Source: Pseudomonas capeferrum
GTDB taxonomy: Bacteria > Pseudomonadota > Gammaproteobacteria > Pseudomonadales > Pseudomonadaceae
Reading direction: 5' to 3'
DNA: 64,000 bases
Assembly (NCBI RefSeq): GCF_013523055.1
Contig: NZ_JAAMQM010000001.1
Coordinates: 124,001 to 188,000, forward strand
In this document: positions 9,165-17,755 of the stretch, piece by piece
Layout: each line of letters starts with the position of its first letter
Position numbering within the stretch: the first letter of the stretch is position 1
Program-made: the position numbers and the translations under genes
Notes under the pieces: model-generated
The model's database searches: none
Told to the model about the DNA's origin: nothing
What the model saw: the letters and a program-made list of their open reading frames with translations, nothing else

Positions 9165-10529
9165 TCACCAGGCATCGAAGGTATAGCTGACGATCAGTCG
9201 CGTCTCATCCACGTCTCGCGCCCAGCGTTGATAATTGCTGCGGAAAGTGGCATTGCGCAACCGCAGGCTGACGTCCTTGAAGGTACCGGTCTGCACCTGA
9301 TACTTGAGCTCTGTATCGCGCTCCCATTCCTTGCCTTCGGCAGCGCTGCCGGGCACCCGGATGTGGTCACCATTGACGTAGCGGGCCAGGAAGCTCAGCC
9401 CCGGCACGCCAAGGGCCTTGAAATCGTAGTCGTAGCGCACTTGCCAGGACCGCTCCTGGGCAGCGGCGAAATCGTTGACCTGGAGGTAATTGACCAGGTA
9501 GGGGTTGCTGCCATCGAGGTAGGGCATGGCGTTCTGACCGTACATGCGCTGCCAACCGACGCTCAAGGTGTGGCCCGAGAGGTTGTAGCCGAGCATGCCG
9601 CTCAGGGCACGATGATCGATATCCCCCGCTCGGGCATTGCCAATGTCATCGCTCCTGATCGCTCGCAGGTCGGCTATCAGGCTGCCGTGCCGCAAGGGCT
9701 GGCGGGCCGCCAGGCCGAGGAACTGCTGGCGGTAGACATCATCGAGCCTGGCGACCTGGTACTGGCCGCTGACATGCTCGTTGAAGCGATAGGCCACTCC
9801 GGCCAGATCGAAATGGTCGGCATCGATGTCACAGGCGTAGCGCTTGTTCTTGCAATGTACGCGGATGTCCTGTCGATCGGTGGAGTCGCGCGCGGTGTAC
9901 TGGGTGAGCCGCGCCAGGGTGAACTTCAGATCATTTACTTGCTCGGAAGTCAGCAGGGCGCCATGAAAAAGCGTGGGCAGCAAGCGGCCGTCGTTGTATT
10001 TCAACAAGGGCTCATCTGGCATCATCGACCCATACTTGAGTAACGTCTCGGAAATACGCACCTTGCCGGTGATACCCAACTTGCCATATCGATCGGCGGA
10101 GCCTCGAGGGTTGTTCCCGCTGGACGGCAACAGCCCGCTATTACTGTCGTCCGCGCTGGAATCGAGTTTGAAACCGGCCATGCCTATCACATCCACACCG
10201 AGGCCGATGATGCCTGGGGTATAACCCGATTGAATATCGACGATAAGGCCCTGTGCCCATTCTTCGCGCTTTGACGCGCCTTGCCTGGAACTGGCCTGAC
10301 CGTCGCGAAAATCGCGATTGAAATAGACAGTCCGCGCTTCGAGTCGCGCATGGCTGTCTTCCATGAAGCCCGCGGCCTGAGTAAGGGAGCTGGCGGACAG
10401 CAGATACAGGCCAACCGTGCGGCGGGAAGTAAACAAGGGTAAAACGGCAAACATGCGGGGTGACGTCCAGGAGAGGGTCGAAGTAGAACCGGCACCGGTC
10501 TGGGCCCGTACCTTGAAGGTCTTGATCAA
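9165..10529 (-). CDS. OprD-family outer-membrane porin
   Basis: An 18-strand substrate-specific porin of the OprD/OccD-OccK family, about 454 residues. After a signal-like stretch ending LTQAAGF it shows family features: a FMEDSHARLEART start of the mature protein, YFNRDFRDG, the GLGVDVIG turn, a GKLGITGKVRISET segment, alternating strand patterns, and a final aromatic residue (TFDAW). Substrates in this family are amino acids, dipeptides or carboxylates; which one is taken here is unknown. The longest form begins at a TTG (10529) with AAGG upstream; an ATG at 10454 would give a shorter and more normal signal peptide. Confidence 0.92.
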   Translation of the reverse strand: MIKTFKVRAQTGAGSTSTLSWTSPRMFAVLPLFTSRRTVGLYLLSASSLTQAAGFMEDSHARLEARTVYFNRDFRDGQASSRQGASKREEWAQGLIVDIQSGYTPGIIGLGVDVIGMAGFKLDSSADDSNSGLLPSSGNNPRGSADRYGKLGITGKVRISETLLKYGSMMPDEPLLKYNDGRLLPTLFHGALLTSEQVNDLKFTLARLTQYTARDSTDRQDIRVHCKNKRYACDIDADHFDLAGVAYRFNEHVSGQYQVARLDDVYRQQFLGLAARQPLRHGSLIADLRAIRSDDIGNARAGDIDHRALSGMLGYNLSGHTLSVGWQRMYGQNAMPYLDGSNPYLVNYLQVNDFAAAQERSWQVRYDYDFKALGVPGLSFLARYVNGDHIRVPGSAAEGKEWERDTELKYQVQTGTFKDVSLRLRNATFRSNYQRWARDVDETRLIVSYTFDAW

Positions 10530-10795
10530 GCAGCAACCTTGTTTTGCATGATCGCAGGGCAGCGCGATGCCTGGCCACTAGACCATGGTCATACACCTGC
10601 ATGACAAGAGCCGATTAATAGCTGGCCTTGGCAGTCGAAGTGTCCGTCTGATTTTAAAAAAGTTTGTTGTTTACCTGATAACCCAGCACTACTACACTTA
10701 ATTTCAGTACTCGTTAACATACACCACCCCGTGGCCGACAACCTGTCCTCATTGTCTAGCGTCGCCTGCCACGGCAGACCTGAAGGAGTAGAACA

Positions 10796-11155
10796 GTGTC
10801 CAGACTTGCAGAGTTTCGTGCTGCCGAAAAAGCCCTCCAGGAGCAGATGGCGCAACTGGAGGTCATGAAAAACGATGCCTCCCTCAAACGTGAAATCGAA
10901 TTCGAGCAGAAACTACTCAATTTGATGAAAACCCATGACAAGGGTCTTCGCGATATTATGGCCATCCTTGATCCGAAGATAGCATCCAAGGGCACGCAGC
11001 CCGCGCCAAAACAGCGTCGCGCACGGGTCGTCAAAGTTTATGAAAATCCTCATACCGGTGAATTGATAGAAACCAAGGGCGGCAATCACCGCGGCCTCAA
11101 GGCATGGAAAGCGGAGTTTGGCGCAAAGACCGTGGAAAGCTGGGTACGCTCATGA
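10796..11155 (+). CDS. turB: MvaT/MvaU-family xenogeneic silencer (TurB-like)
   Basis: An H-NS analogue of 119 residues that binds AT-rich DNA and silences foreign or virulence genes in Pseudomonas. The N-terminal coiled coil (about residues 1-60, MSRLAEFRAAEKALQEQ) makes oligomers. The C-terminal DNA-binding part holds the family core YENPHTGELIETKGGNH and the ending LKAWKAEFG. The start is GTG 10796 with a clear AAGGAG site. The protein resembles the MvaU branch more than MvaT. The upstream 260 bases are AT-rich, which would suit autoregulation (inference). Two hairpins follow the gene. Confidence 0.93.
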   Translation: MSRLAEFRAAEKALQEQMAQLEVMKNDASLKREIEFEQKLLNLMKTHDKGLRDIMAILDPKIASKGTQPAPKQRRARVVKVYENPHTGELIETKGGNHRGLKAWKAEFGAKTVESWVRS

Positions 11156-11236
11156 AACATGAACACCAACTTCACACATTTTTCACATCGATTCTTACAT
11201 CATTGCACCAGCTAAAGGATTAGCGACCCCATCTGC

Positions 11237-11289
11237 GCCCGCACACGCGGGCCTCTATTCCAAACGCCCTGCCCTCGCGCAGGGCGTTT
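11237..11289 (+). terminator. Tandem hairpins after turB
   Basis: Two inverted repeats lie after the MvaT-family gene: GCCCGC/GCGGGC at 11237-11252, and a stronger AAACGCCCTGC/GCAGGGCGTTT at 11262-11289 with a T-rich right arm. The second looks like a rho-independent terminator that would work in both directions. Confidence 0.7.
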
Positions 11290-11376
11290 CATTTGCGCAA
11301 TCGCTTCAGTCCCGTATCATGACTCCCCGTCTGTTTCGCCGGCGCCTTTGGCCCGGCCCTAGCCTGTGGAGTGCCC

Positions 11377-11898
11377 ATGAGCCTGCTCGATCTCGCAAAA
11401 CTGCCCGGTGTGACCGCGCAACCGGAAGCCGCAACCGCACATTTCGTCTTCAACCACACCATGCTGCGCGTCAAGGACATCACCAAGTCCCTGGACTTCT
11501 ACACCCGCGTGCTGGGCTTCAGCCTGGTGGAAAAGCGTGACTTCGCCGAGGCCCAGTTCAGCCTCTACTTCCTCGCCCTGGTCGACAAGTCGCAGATTCC
11601 GAGCGATGACGCCAAGCGTACCGAATGGATGAAGTCGATCCCCGGTGTGCTCGAGCTGACTCATAACCACGGCACCGAGAATGACGCGGACTTTGCCTAC
11701 CATGACGGCAACACCGATCCGCGCGGCTTCGGCCACATCTGTATCTCGGTACCGGATATCCGCGCCGCGTGCGAGCGTTTCGAAACCCTGGACGTGCCGT
11801 TCCAGAAGCGCCTGAGCGATGGCCGCATGAAGCACCTGGCCTTCATCAAGGATCCGGACGGCTATTGGGTCGAAATCATTCAGCCAACCGAGTTCTGA
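11377..11898 (+). CDS. gloA: Lactoylglutathione lyase (glyoxalase I)
   Basis: Glyoxalase I turns the methylglyoxal-glutathione hemithioacetal into S-lactoylglutathione. The 173-residue protein is the longer, Zn-type form. It shows HTMLRVKDITKSLDFYT at about residue 30 with the first metal-ligand region, then LELTHNHGTE with a glutamate/histidine block, GFGHICISVPD with the second-half histidine, and a C-terminal YWVEIIQP with the ligand glutamate. The ATG at 11377 follows a GTGGAG ribosome site. A strong GC hairpin ends the gene. Confidence 0.95.
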   Translation: MSLLDLAKLPGVTAQPEAATAHFVFNHTMLRVKDITKSLDFYTRVLGFSLVEKRDFAEAQFSLYFLALVDKSQIPSDDAKRTEWMKSIPGVLELTHNHGTENDADFAYHDGNTDPRGFGHICISVPDIRAACERFETLDVPFQKRLSDGRMKHLAFIKDPDGYWVEIIQPTEF

Positions 11899-11906
11899 CG
11901 CTCGAT

Positions 11907-11944
11907 CCGGGCACGCTCGTCGGCTCGAGCGCGCCCGGCTTCTT
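11907..11944 (+). terminator. Hairpin terminator after gloA
   Basis: A 13-base stem (CCGGGCACGCTCG paired with CGAGCGCGCCCGG, one mismatch) with a six-base loop starts nine bases after the gloA stop. It is followed by CTTCTTG, so it is a plausible intrinsic terminator. Confidence 0.65.
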
Positions 11945-11994
11945 GCTGTGGTATATCGAAGAGGCAAGGTTCCAGACCACAGCGCGAGGTAAAG

Positions 11995-12246
11995 ATGATG
12001 CAGACCCTACACTGTGTACACCGCGACCACACCATCACCGCAAGCGTCGAAACCCACCCTGGCTTGCCCACGCCGTTTGCCGGTGGGTGCCTGATCACCG
12101 ATCCGCAAGGCCACACCACGCGACGCCTGTCGCTGCCAATGAAGATGGCATTTCTCTCTGACCTCGACAACGCCCAGCATGCCTCGTTGGCGCACGGACG
12201 TTGGTTGGTCGACCGAAAGCTGGATGATGCCCGTGAAAAGGCGTAG
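11995..12246 (+). CDS. Conserved small hypothetical protein
   Basis: A predicted 83-residue soluble protein that I cannot assign to a named family. It begins MMQTLHCVHRDHTITASVE, has no signal peptide or membrane segment, and ends in a charged helix (LVDRKLDDAREKA). A GAGGTAAAG sequence just before the ATG supports translation, and the gene ends 18 bases before a hairpin that separates it from the convergent shikimate-dehydrogenase-like gene. Codon use matches the neighbours. Confidence 0.6.
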   Translation: MMQTLHCVHRDHTITASVETHPGLPTPFAGGCLITDPQGHTTRRLSLPMKMAFLSDLDNAQHASLAHGRWLVDRKLDDAREKA

Positions 12247-12264
12247 GCCCTGAAACGACGATCT

Positions 12265-12292
12265 GCCCTCAGTCCACCCAAGGCTTGAGGGC
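12265..12292. terminator. Bidirectional hairpin between convergent genes
   Basis: GCCCTCA at 12265-12271 pairs with TGAGGGC at 12286-12292 across a 14-base loop. It sits between two convergent genes, so it could end both, though it has no long T-run. Confidence 0.45.
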
Positions 12293-12313
12293 AAACCTGC
12301 CGCTGCAGGCACT

Positions 12314-13135
12314 TCAGCCTTGCCGCGCATAGGCAACGGCCAGATCGACCTGTTCCCGGGTCGGTCTGATGCCGGTGTACAGAACAAATTGTTCCAGTGC
12401 CTGCAGGGCGATGACTTCGAGACCGGTGATGACCGGCTTGCCCAAGGACCGCGCCAGTTCGATCAAGGGCGTTCGCTCCGGCATGGCAACGACATCGAAG
12501 ACCCGCTCCGCCGCTTCTATGGCCATGGTGGGAAATGCCAAATGATCCGCCTCGGGACCTCCCGCCATCCCGATGGGCGTAACGTTGACCAGCATCGGCG
12601 GACATAGGTCGCCAAGCTCGGCTTGCCAGCGATAACCGCAGACGTCCGCCAACTGCCTTCCCGCCTGCTCGTTACGAGCGACAATGATGCCTTGCTCGAA
12701 ACCCGCGTCGCGAAAGGCACTGGCGACCGCCTTCGCCATGCCGCCGCTGCCACGCAATGCGAAGGCGGTATCAGGGTCGACCCGATGCTGTTCGAGCAAC
12801 TGGCGCACTGCCAGATAATCGGTGTTGTAGGCCTTGATGATGCCTTGGGTATTGACCAGGGTGTTGATCGAATCGATGGCGGCTGCCGAAGGATCGATCT
12901 CGTCGACCAGTGCCAGGCATGCCTCCTTGAACGGCATGGACACGCCACAACCGCGGATACCGAGGGCGCGGATTCCCGCCACGGCCGCAGGCAGGTCCTG
13001 GGTGGTCATCGCCTTGTAGTAATAATCGAGCCCGAGTTGCTCGTACAGGTGGTTGTGAAAGCGTACGCCGAAGGTGCCGGGGCGCCCGGCCAAGGAAACA
13101 CACAGGACAGTGTCTTTGCTGGGTAATTGCGCCAT
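12314..13135 (-). CDS. Shikimate 5-dehydrogenase-like oxidoreductase
   Basis: A 273-residue member of the AroE/YdiB family, which reduces 3-dehydroshikimate or oxidises shikimate or quinate-like compounds with NAD(P). The catalytic lysine is K70 in GVSMPFK and the aspartate is D106 in NTDYLA; N91-T92 also fit the substrate site. The nucleotide loop reads RGSGGMAKA in place of the usual GAGGA. Such differences, and the lack of aro neighbours, suggest a paralogue with another role rather than the housekeeping AroE. The ATG at 13135 has an AAGGAG site eight bases upstream. Confidence 0.85.
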   Translation of the reverse strand: MAQLPSKDTVLCVSLAGRPGTFGVRFHNHLYEQLGLDYYYKAMTTQDLPAAVAGIRALGIRGCGVSMPFKEACLALVDEIDPSAAAIDSINTLVNTQGIIKAYNTDYLAVRQLLEQHRVDPDTAFALRGSGGMAKAVASAFRDAGFEQGIIVARNEQAGRQLADVCGYRWQAELGDLCPPMLVNVTPIGMAGGPEADHLAFPTMAIEAAERVFDVVAMPERTPLIELARSLGKPVITGLEVIALQALEQFVLYTGIRPTREQVDLAVAYARQG

Positions 13136-13294
13136 TTGCCGCTCCTTTTGCTGGACTCGACGATTATGCCAGCTCAGGCGCATGACCGCTGATCGTCTCT
13201 TACATAACCTTTACCCAAGCCCAGTATTCAACAGGCCATCGCAAGCGTCATAGTCATATCCCCGTCTGTGGGGTTGTCTTGCGAGGACCCTTGT

Positions 13295-13663
13295 ATGAAC
13301 CGTTTCATTCCCGCGATCGCCATGATGGTCGGCGCTCTCGCCATCAGCGGGCAGGCAGCCGCGCATGGCGGCGGCTGGCATGGCGCCGGGCCGATAGTCG
13401 GCGCGGCCGTGATCGGTGCGGTAGTCGGCGCGGTGGCGTCGGGAGGACATGACCGCACGATCTATGTAGAACGCCAACCCACGTACTACGGGCCACCGCC
13501 GGTTTATGTCCAGCCGCCGCCACCGCCTGGCTATTACCAACCGTATGTGGTCGAGCGCTACATTCCGGCACCGCCGCCTGTCTACCACCGTTACGGACCG
13601 CCGCCAGGGTATCGTGGCGACTACGGACCACCGCCGGTGTACTACGGCCCGCCTCGCTGGTAA
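13295..13663 (+). CDS. Exported glycine-zipper, Pro/Tyr-rich small protein
   Basis: A 122-residue protein with a clear signal peptide (cleavage near SGQAAAHGG), a short glycine-zipper hydrophobic stretch (IVGAAVIGAVVGAVASGG), and a C-terminal half rich in proline and tyrosine (repeated YGPPPVY and PPPGY motifs). It is probably anchored in or attached to the envelope. Similar Pro/Tyr-rich small proteins are common in Pseudomonas but have no assigned function. A GAGGA site precedes the ATG at 13295. Confidence 0.75.
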   Translation: MNRFIPAIAMMVGALAISGQAAAHGGGWHGAGPIVGAAVIGAVVGAVASGGHDRTIYVERQPTYYGPPPVYVQPPPPPGYYQPYVVERYIPAPPPVYHRYGPPPGYRGDYGPPPVYYGPPRW

Positions 13664-14020
13664 CGAGCACCGATGACTACCATTGGAAGTCGATTTCAAT
13701 GCCTGGGCAGGATGAGGCCATGTGTAGAGGTTCACGTGGCCACCCTCCCTACCATGGCAACGCCGTGCCTGCTTCCCAGCGGCGACCAGGCTGTCGACGT
13801 GCTGTCATGAGGCGTGGCTCAACGTTGAAATTGTCCCGGTGGGTGTATTCGAAACGCTTGGCAGGGAACTCATGGCTAGCCCCTGATTAAATTTATTTTA
13901 CTATCGCGCCTTTGCTCACAGGCCAATCGACAGACACTCGACCATACTCCATCATGCAGCGGTTTCATGGGGGAAACCCTTGCACAGCCAATGACATACC
14001 AACTTTTAGTGAGCCTCAAC
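13664..14020. other. Intergenic region with AT-rich pbpG promoter area
   Basis: No convincing gene. A 63-codon open frame at 13699-13890 has no ribosome site and odd composition. The part just after 13885 is AT-rich compared with its surroundings and probably contains the promoter of pbpG. Confidence 0.5.
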
Positions 14021-14947
14021 GTGAAAACCTCCCTGTCCATACTCAGCCTGCTGCTGTTGCTCACAGGAACCGCGACCCTTCCGTCGACCGCTGCTGCACA
14101 ACCCCCTGCCCTGGTTCAACGCGACCCGGCCAAATTGCATCTGGCCTCGGGCAGTGCGTTGCTGATCGACCTGAACACCAACCAGGAACTTTACTCCAGC
14201 CATGCCGACAAAGTGCTGGCTATCGCCTCGGTCACCAAGCTCATGACCGCCATGGTCGTGCTGGACGCCAAGCAGCCGATGGACGAGATGCTCACCATGA
14301 CCATCGCTCAGAACAAGGAGATGAAGGGCGTGTATTCTCGCGTGCGCCTGGGCAGCCAGTTAAATCGCCGCGAGACCCTGCTGATCACCCTCATGTCGTC
14401 GGAAAACCGTGCGGCCTCGAGCCTTGCGCACCATTATCCGGGCGGTTACGGCGCGTTTATCAGGGCCATGAACGCAAAAGCCCGCAGCCTGGGCATGACG
14501 CATACGCGCTATGTGGAGCCCACCGGCCTGTCCACCCAGAACGTCTCTACCGCCCGCGACCTGGCCAAGCTGCTCCTGGCATCGCGCAAATACCCACTGC
14601 TGGGCGAGCTCTCGACCACGCGCGAGAAGACCGTGGCGTTCCGCAAGCCCAACTACACCCTGGGCTTTCGCAATACCGACCATCTGGTGAACAAGAGCAA
14701 CTGGGACATCAAGCTGACCAAGACCGGCTTCACCAATGAAGCAGGCCATTGCCTGGTATTGCTGACGCGGATGAACAACCGCCCCGTGGCCATGGTGATC
14801 CTGGACGCCTTTGGCAAGTACACCCACTTCGCCGACGCCAGTCGCATGCGCCAGTGGCTGGAGACCGGCAGCGCCAAGCCGGCGCCAGCCGTTGCCATGC
14901 AATACAAGGCCGAACGGCAGAACCGCGCGCGCCTGGCCGCGGACTGA
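14021..14947 (+). CDS. pbpG: D-alanyl-D-alanine endopeptidase (PBP7)
   Basis: A periplasmic low-molecular-weight penicillin-binding protein that cuts D-Ala-mDAP cross-links in peptidoglycan. The 308-residue form begins with a hydrophobic signal peptide ([12 protein letters not shown], cleavage near STAAAQ). Active-site motifs are S70-V-T-K73, SSEN near residue 128, and KTGFTN near residue 233. The GTG start at 14021 places the signal peptide right at the N-terminus; earlier in-frame starts at 13967 or 13991 would add a non-signal extension. Confidence 0.92.
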   Translation: MKTSLSILSLLLLLTGTATLPSTAAAQPPALVQRDPAKLHLASGSALLIDLNTNQELYSSHADKVLAIASVTKLMTAMVVLDAKQPMDEMLTMTIAQNKEMKGVYSRVRLGSQLNRRETLLITLMSSENRAASSLAHHYPGGYGAFIRAMNAKARSLGMTHTRYVEPTGLSTQNVSTARDLAKLLLASRKYPLLGELSTTREKTVAFRKPNYTLGFRNTDHLVNKSNWDIKLTKTGFTNEAGHCLVLLTRMNNRPVAMVILDAFGKYTHFADASRMRQWLETGSAKPAPAVAMQYKAERQNRARLAAD

Positions 14948-14990
14948 TCCTGCGGGCCGCCTCGCCGCGAGCGGGACGGCCCATGTCCAT

Positions 14991-15437
14991 TCACGCCTGA
15001 GTGCTGAGCATGCCACCCGCGCTGCTTGTGCCGCTTGCGTTCAATGCCTCTAGTAGTGCCGCGGTGGCTGAGAGGATTTCCCCATTCAACGTAGCGATGC
15101 TGGCTTGCTTGGCGGAAACGGCCGCCAGCTTGCCGCTGTCATCCGTGCCCTTGTTCATCTTCATCAGGGCGGCCAGTTGCTTCTGCTCTTCGGCCAGCTG
15201 TTTCTGCAGTTGCTTGATCTGCTCGCGCAGCTGCTTGATATGGGCAGGTTCGCCACTTTGGTCCTCGGCGGGCTGCGACTTTCCGGCACCCCTACCACGT
15301 ACCTGGGACAGATCGACCGCGGCGGTCGATGCGCCCTCCCCAGCCTTGCCGGTTCGAGGATTCTGTGTAGCTTCGGCAGCCGGGGCGATTGCACCAGGCG
15401 TCACGGCGGCAATGCCCGCCATTGAGATCGTTGTCAT
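14991..15437 (-). CDS. FlxA-like coiled-coil protein
   Basis: A predicted 148-residue protein with an alanine-rich N-terminus (MTTISMAGIAAVTPGAIAP) and a central Gln/Lys/Leu coiled coil (about residues 70-105, HIKQLREQIKQLQKQLAEEQ) that resembles the FlxA-like family. The C-terminus is Ala/Ser-rich. Function is unknown. I chose the ATG at 15437, behind a GAGG sequence; the frame is open up to 15596. It is transcribed towards pbpG and divergently from the metal operon. Confidence 0.7.
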   Translation of the reverse strand: MTTISMAGIAAVTPGAIAPAAEATQNPRTGKAGEGASTAAVDLSQVRGRGAGKSQPAEDQSGEPAHIKQLREQIKQLQKQLAEEQKQLAALMKMNKGTDDSGKLAAVSAKQASIATLNGEILSATAALLEALNASGTSSAGGMLSTQA

Positions 15438-15589
15438 TTTTCGGCTTGCCTCGATAGCTCCTTGCGTTGACAGCCTATCGGCCAGTTTTCGCGCTTCTTG
15501 AGCGACTGCCCAATGAGTCATGTTCGGCTCTGTCGAGGCCATCGTGAGGACTGGGAACGACTGCGTGAGCCCCTTGGACGGTAGCTCCT

Positions 15590-15640
15590 GAAACATTTAG
15601 TTTCATAACATTCCGTCCGATTTGTATTCTCATTCGTCTT
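15590..15640. promoter_or_regulatory. Candidate metal-regulator (Zur/Fur-like) site before the metal operon
   Basis: Upstream of the eight-gene operon lies TTTCATAACATTCC (15601-15614), whose ATAACATT matches one half of the gamma-proteobacterial Zur box. Next comes TTTGTATTCTCATTCG (15621-15636), whose reverse strand resembles part of a Fur box. Neither is a full palindrome, so this is only a candidate operator. Confidence 0.25.
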
Positions 15641-15702
15641 TATATTTGCAGCCTCCTCGGGTTGAGTGGAAACTCGCCCGCATCTATACAGAAGATCGAC
15701 CG

Positions 15703-16902
15703 ATGGCCCAACAAACGAAAAAGTCCAAATCCCGGTTATGGTTCTTGGTCCATAGCTGGCTCGCCCTGCCAATCTGGTTCTTCGTCCTCATCGTCTGTTT
15801 CACGGGCATGCTGGCCGTGGTCAGCCAGGAAATCATCTGGCTGGCCAATCCTGACGTGCGCGCCACCAAGCCCAGCGACGATGCCGAACGCCTGAGTTTC
15901 CAGCAGGTGCTCGACGCGTTGCGCAAGGCCGAGCCCGACATGGCGGTGCGCTCGCTGAGCCAACCCGATGGCTCGCACTTTGCCCTCACCGCCGGGGTGA
16001 CGCTGGCCGACGGCACCGCGCCTACGCTGTACGTCAATCCCTACACAGGGGCGATACAAGGCAAGAGCCCGGACTTCAACTTCGAGGCATTCACTCGCGC
16101 CTTGCATGGCTGGTGGTTGGTACCCTTCACCAATGGCTACAGCTGGGGCTGGTACCTGGTGTCCATCCTCGGCCTGCCGATGCTGGCGTCGCTGGTCACG
16201 GGCCTGGTGGTCTACAAGAAGTTCTGGAGGGGGTTCTTCAAGCCTCTGCGTCTTGGCCACGGACCGCGGATCTTCTGGGGCGACGTTCATCGCCTGGCAG
16301 GCGTCTGGTCGATCTGGTTCATCGCGGTGATCTCGATCACAGGTACTTGGTTCCTGATCCAGGCCATCCTGGGTGACAACCACATCACCATTTCCAGCGA
16401 GCCGGTGGTTCCGGTGATCGCGCGCCAGGAAGTCCCGCTGTCCCAGGATGGCAGCCCGGCTCCGCGCATCGACCTGGACGAAGCGGCGCGCATCGCCACC
16501 ACATCGATCCCGGGGCTCGATATCAGCTTCATCCAGTTGCCGTTGACCGCCTACAGCCACATCGAAATGGGCGGTCGGGGCTGGTATCCGCTGATGTTCC
16601 AGACCGCTTCGGTCAACCCCTACACCCGCAAGGTCGATAGCCAGTTCCTGCTCGGCGACCGCTCCACGCTCGAGTTCGTCACCGAGTCGATGCGCCCCTT
16701 GCATACCGGTGACTTCGGCGGGCTGGCGATCAAGCTGATCTGGGCCTTCTTTGGCCTGATCCTGACGCTGATGGTCTTCAGCGGCTTGCTGATCTGGACC
16801 AAGCGCACCGCCCAGGCCACTGCCGCCGCACTCAAGCGTAGCGAGCGTCAGCCCCGCCAGCGGCTGGCTCGCGGCGAGCCCATCACCGAGGTACAGTCAT
16901 GA
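15703..16902 (+). CDS. PepSY-associated transmembrane protein
   Basis: A 399-residue inner-membrane protein of the PepSY_TM family, often found with iron or copper uptake genes and sometimes acting as a membrane reductase. The first helix (LPIWFFVLIVCFTGMLAVVS) follows a basic N-terminus. A PepSY-like periplasmic part contains LYVNPYTGAIQG, and helices recur near residues 150-175, 205-225 and 345-370. Histidines near helices (LHGWW, VHRLAG, LHTGDF) could bind heme. It is the first gene of an eight-gene operon for metal handling, overlapping the next gene by four bases. The ATG at 15703 begins the basic cytoplasmic segment. Confidence 0.88.
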   Translation: MAQQTKKSKSRLWFLVHSWLALPIWFFVLIVCFTGMLAVVSQEIIWLANPDVRATKPSDDAERLSFQQVLDALRKAEPDMAVRSLSQPDGSHFALTAGVTLADGTAPTLYVNPYTGAIQGKSPDFNFEAFTRALHGWWLVPFTNGYSWGWYLVSILGLPMLASLVTGLVVYKKFWRGFFKPLRLGHGPRIFWGDVHRLAGVWSIWFIAVISITGTWFLIQAILGDNHITISSEPVVPVIARQEVPLSQDGSPAPRIDLDEAARIATTSIPGLDISFIQLPLTAYSHIEMGGRGWYPLMFQTASVNPYTRKVDSQFLLGDRSTLEFVTESMRPLHTGDFGGLAIKLIWAFFGLILTLMVFSGLLIWTKRTAQATAAALKRSERQPRQRLARGEPITEVQS

Positions 16903-17438
16903 GCCAGGCCCAGGCATTGCCGACAAGCCCCTTGAAGCAGTTCTGGCTCAAGTGGCGCTTCCATCTGAACATCCTGCTGATTCTTATCCCCCTGGGTTTC
17001 ATGCCCAAGTACTTCGCCGACGCCAAGCTGTTCCGTGGCGAGGGTGGCCTGGGGGCCAATGTGGTGAGCGACATCAAGGTCGGCCAGTGGAGCCTGGACC
17101 TGGCCGAGCTGCGAGACGAGGCACCACGCGCCGACGGTCCGGCGGGTCATTTCAAGCTGTTCAACGCCGCCTTGTGCAAGACCTGCACCGAAGGCGCGAA
17201 AGCCATCTACCTGCGCATTGGCAAGCCGCGCAGTCTGCGCGCCGCAGGTACGATCTTCTTCGGCGCGCCCTATCGCATGATCACCTCATTACCCATTCCG
17301 CCGCGCACCAAACCCGATGCCGATCTGTGGATCACCATCGAAGGTTGGGACGGCAGCATGCACCAGGCATCGATCCCGTTGGCCCAGGCTTCGCCGTCCA
17401 CGGTCGCCTGGCTGAAGAAACAAGGAGGCACCAAATGA
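16899..17438 (+). CDS. Membrane-anchored hypothetical protein of the metal operon
   Basis: A 179-residue protein of no family I can name. It has one N-terminal membrane helix (FHLNILLILIPLGFMPKYF) that likely anchors a periplasmic domain of about 140 residues. The domain contains a pair of cysteines spaced CKTC near residue 90, and a WITIEGWDG segment. The ATG overlaps the PepSY gene stop and its own stop overlaps the next start (ATGA both times). It may act with the PepSY protein in electron or metal transfer; this is inferred from position only. Confidence 0.75.
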   Translation: MSQAQALPTSPLKQFWLKWRFHLNILLILIPLGFMPKYFADAKLFRGEGGLGANVVSDIKVGQWSLDLAELRDEAPRADGPAGHFKLFNAALCKTCTEGAKAIYLRIGKPRSLRAAGTIFFGAPYRMITSLPIPPRTKPDADLWITIEGWDGSMHQASIPLAQASPSTVAWLKKQGGTK

Positions 17439-17755
17439 ACACCCTGATACGCACACTCGCCTTGCCCTTCCTGATGCTGGCCGCGAGCCCCGCGCTGGCG
17501 CACAACCCCATGTGCGAATGCGAGCCGGTCGCCGGTGATCAGGTCAAATGCACCGGTGGCTTCTCTGACGGCAGTGGCGCTCCGGGCGTAACCCTCGACG
17601 TGATCGGCTACGACGAGCAGGTGCTGGTCGGCGGCAAGCTGAACGAGGACTCATCGCTGACCTTCAATCGCCCCGAGGGTGAGTACTACGTGCTGTTCGA
17701 CGCAGGTCCGGGCCACGTCGTGGAAGTCGATTACGCCGATATCGGCCAACCATGA
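17435..17755 (+). CDS. Small periplasmic protein with His/Cys mature N-terminus
   Basis: A 106-residue exported protein. The signal peptide ends at ASPALA, so the mature chain would start HNPMCECEP. A third cysteine follows in VKCTGGFSDG, and the rest looks like a small beta-sandwich (TLDVIGYDEQVLVGGKLNED). The His, Met and Cys at the new N-terminus form a plausible metal or thiol site. A strong AAGGAGG ribosome site precedes the ATG at 17435, which overlaps the previous gene. It sits in the metal-ABC operon, so a periplasmic metallochaperone role is possible but unproven. Confidence 0.78.
   Translation: MNTLIRTLALPFLMLAASPALAHNPMCECEPVAGDQVKCTGGFSDGSGAPGVTLDVIGYDEQVLVGGKLNEDSSLTFNRPEGEYYVLFDAGPGHVVEVDYADIGQP

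Noticed and set aside
13699..13890. 63-codon frame between the Pro/Tyr-rich gene and pbpG
   Set aside because: No ribosome site and no protein-like pattern; likely chance.
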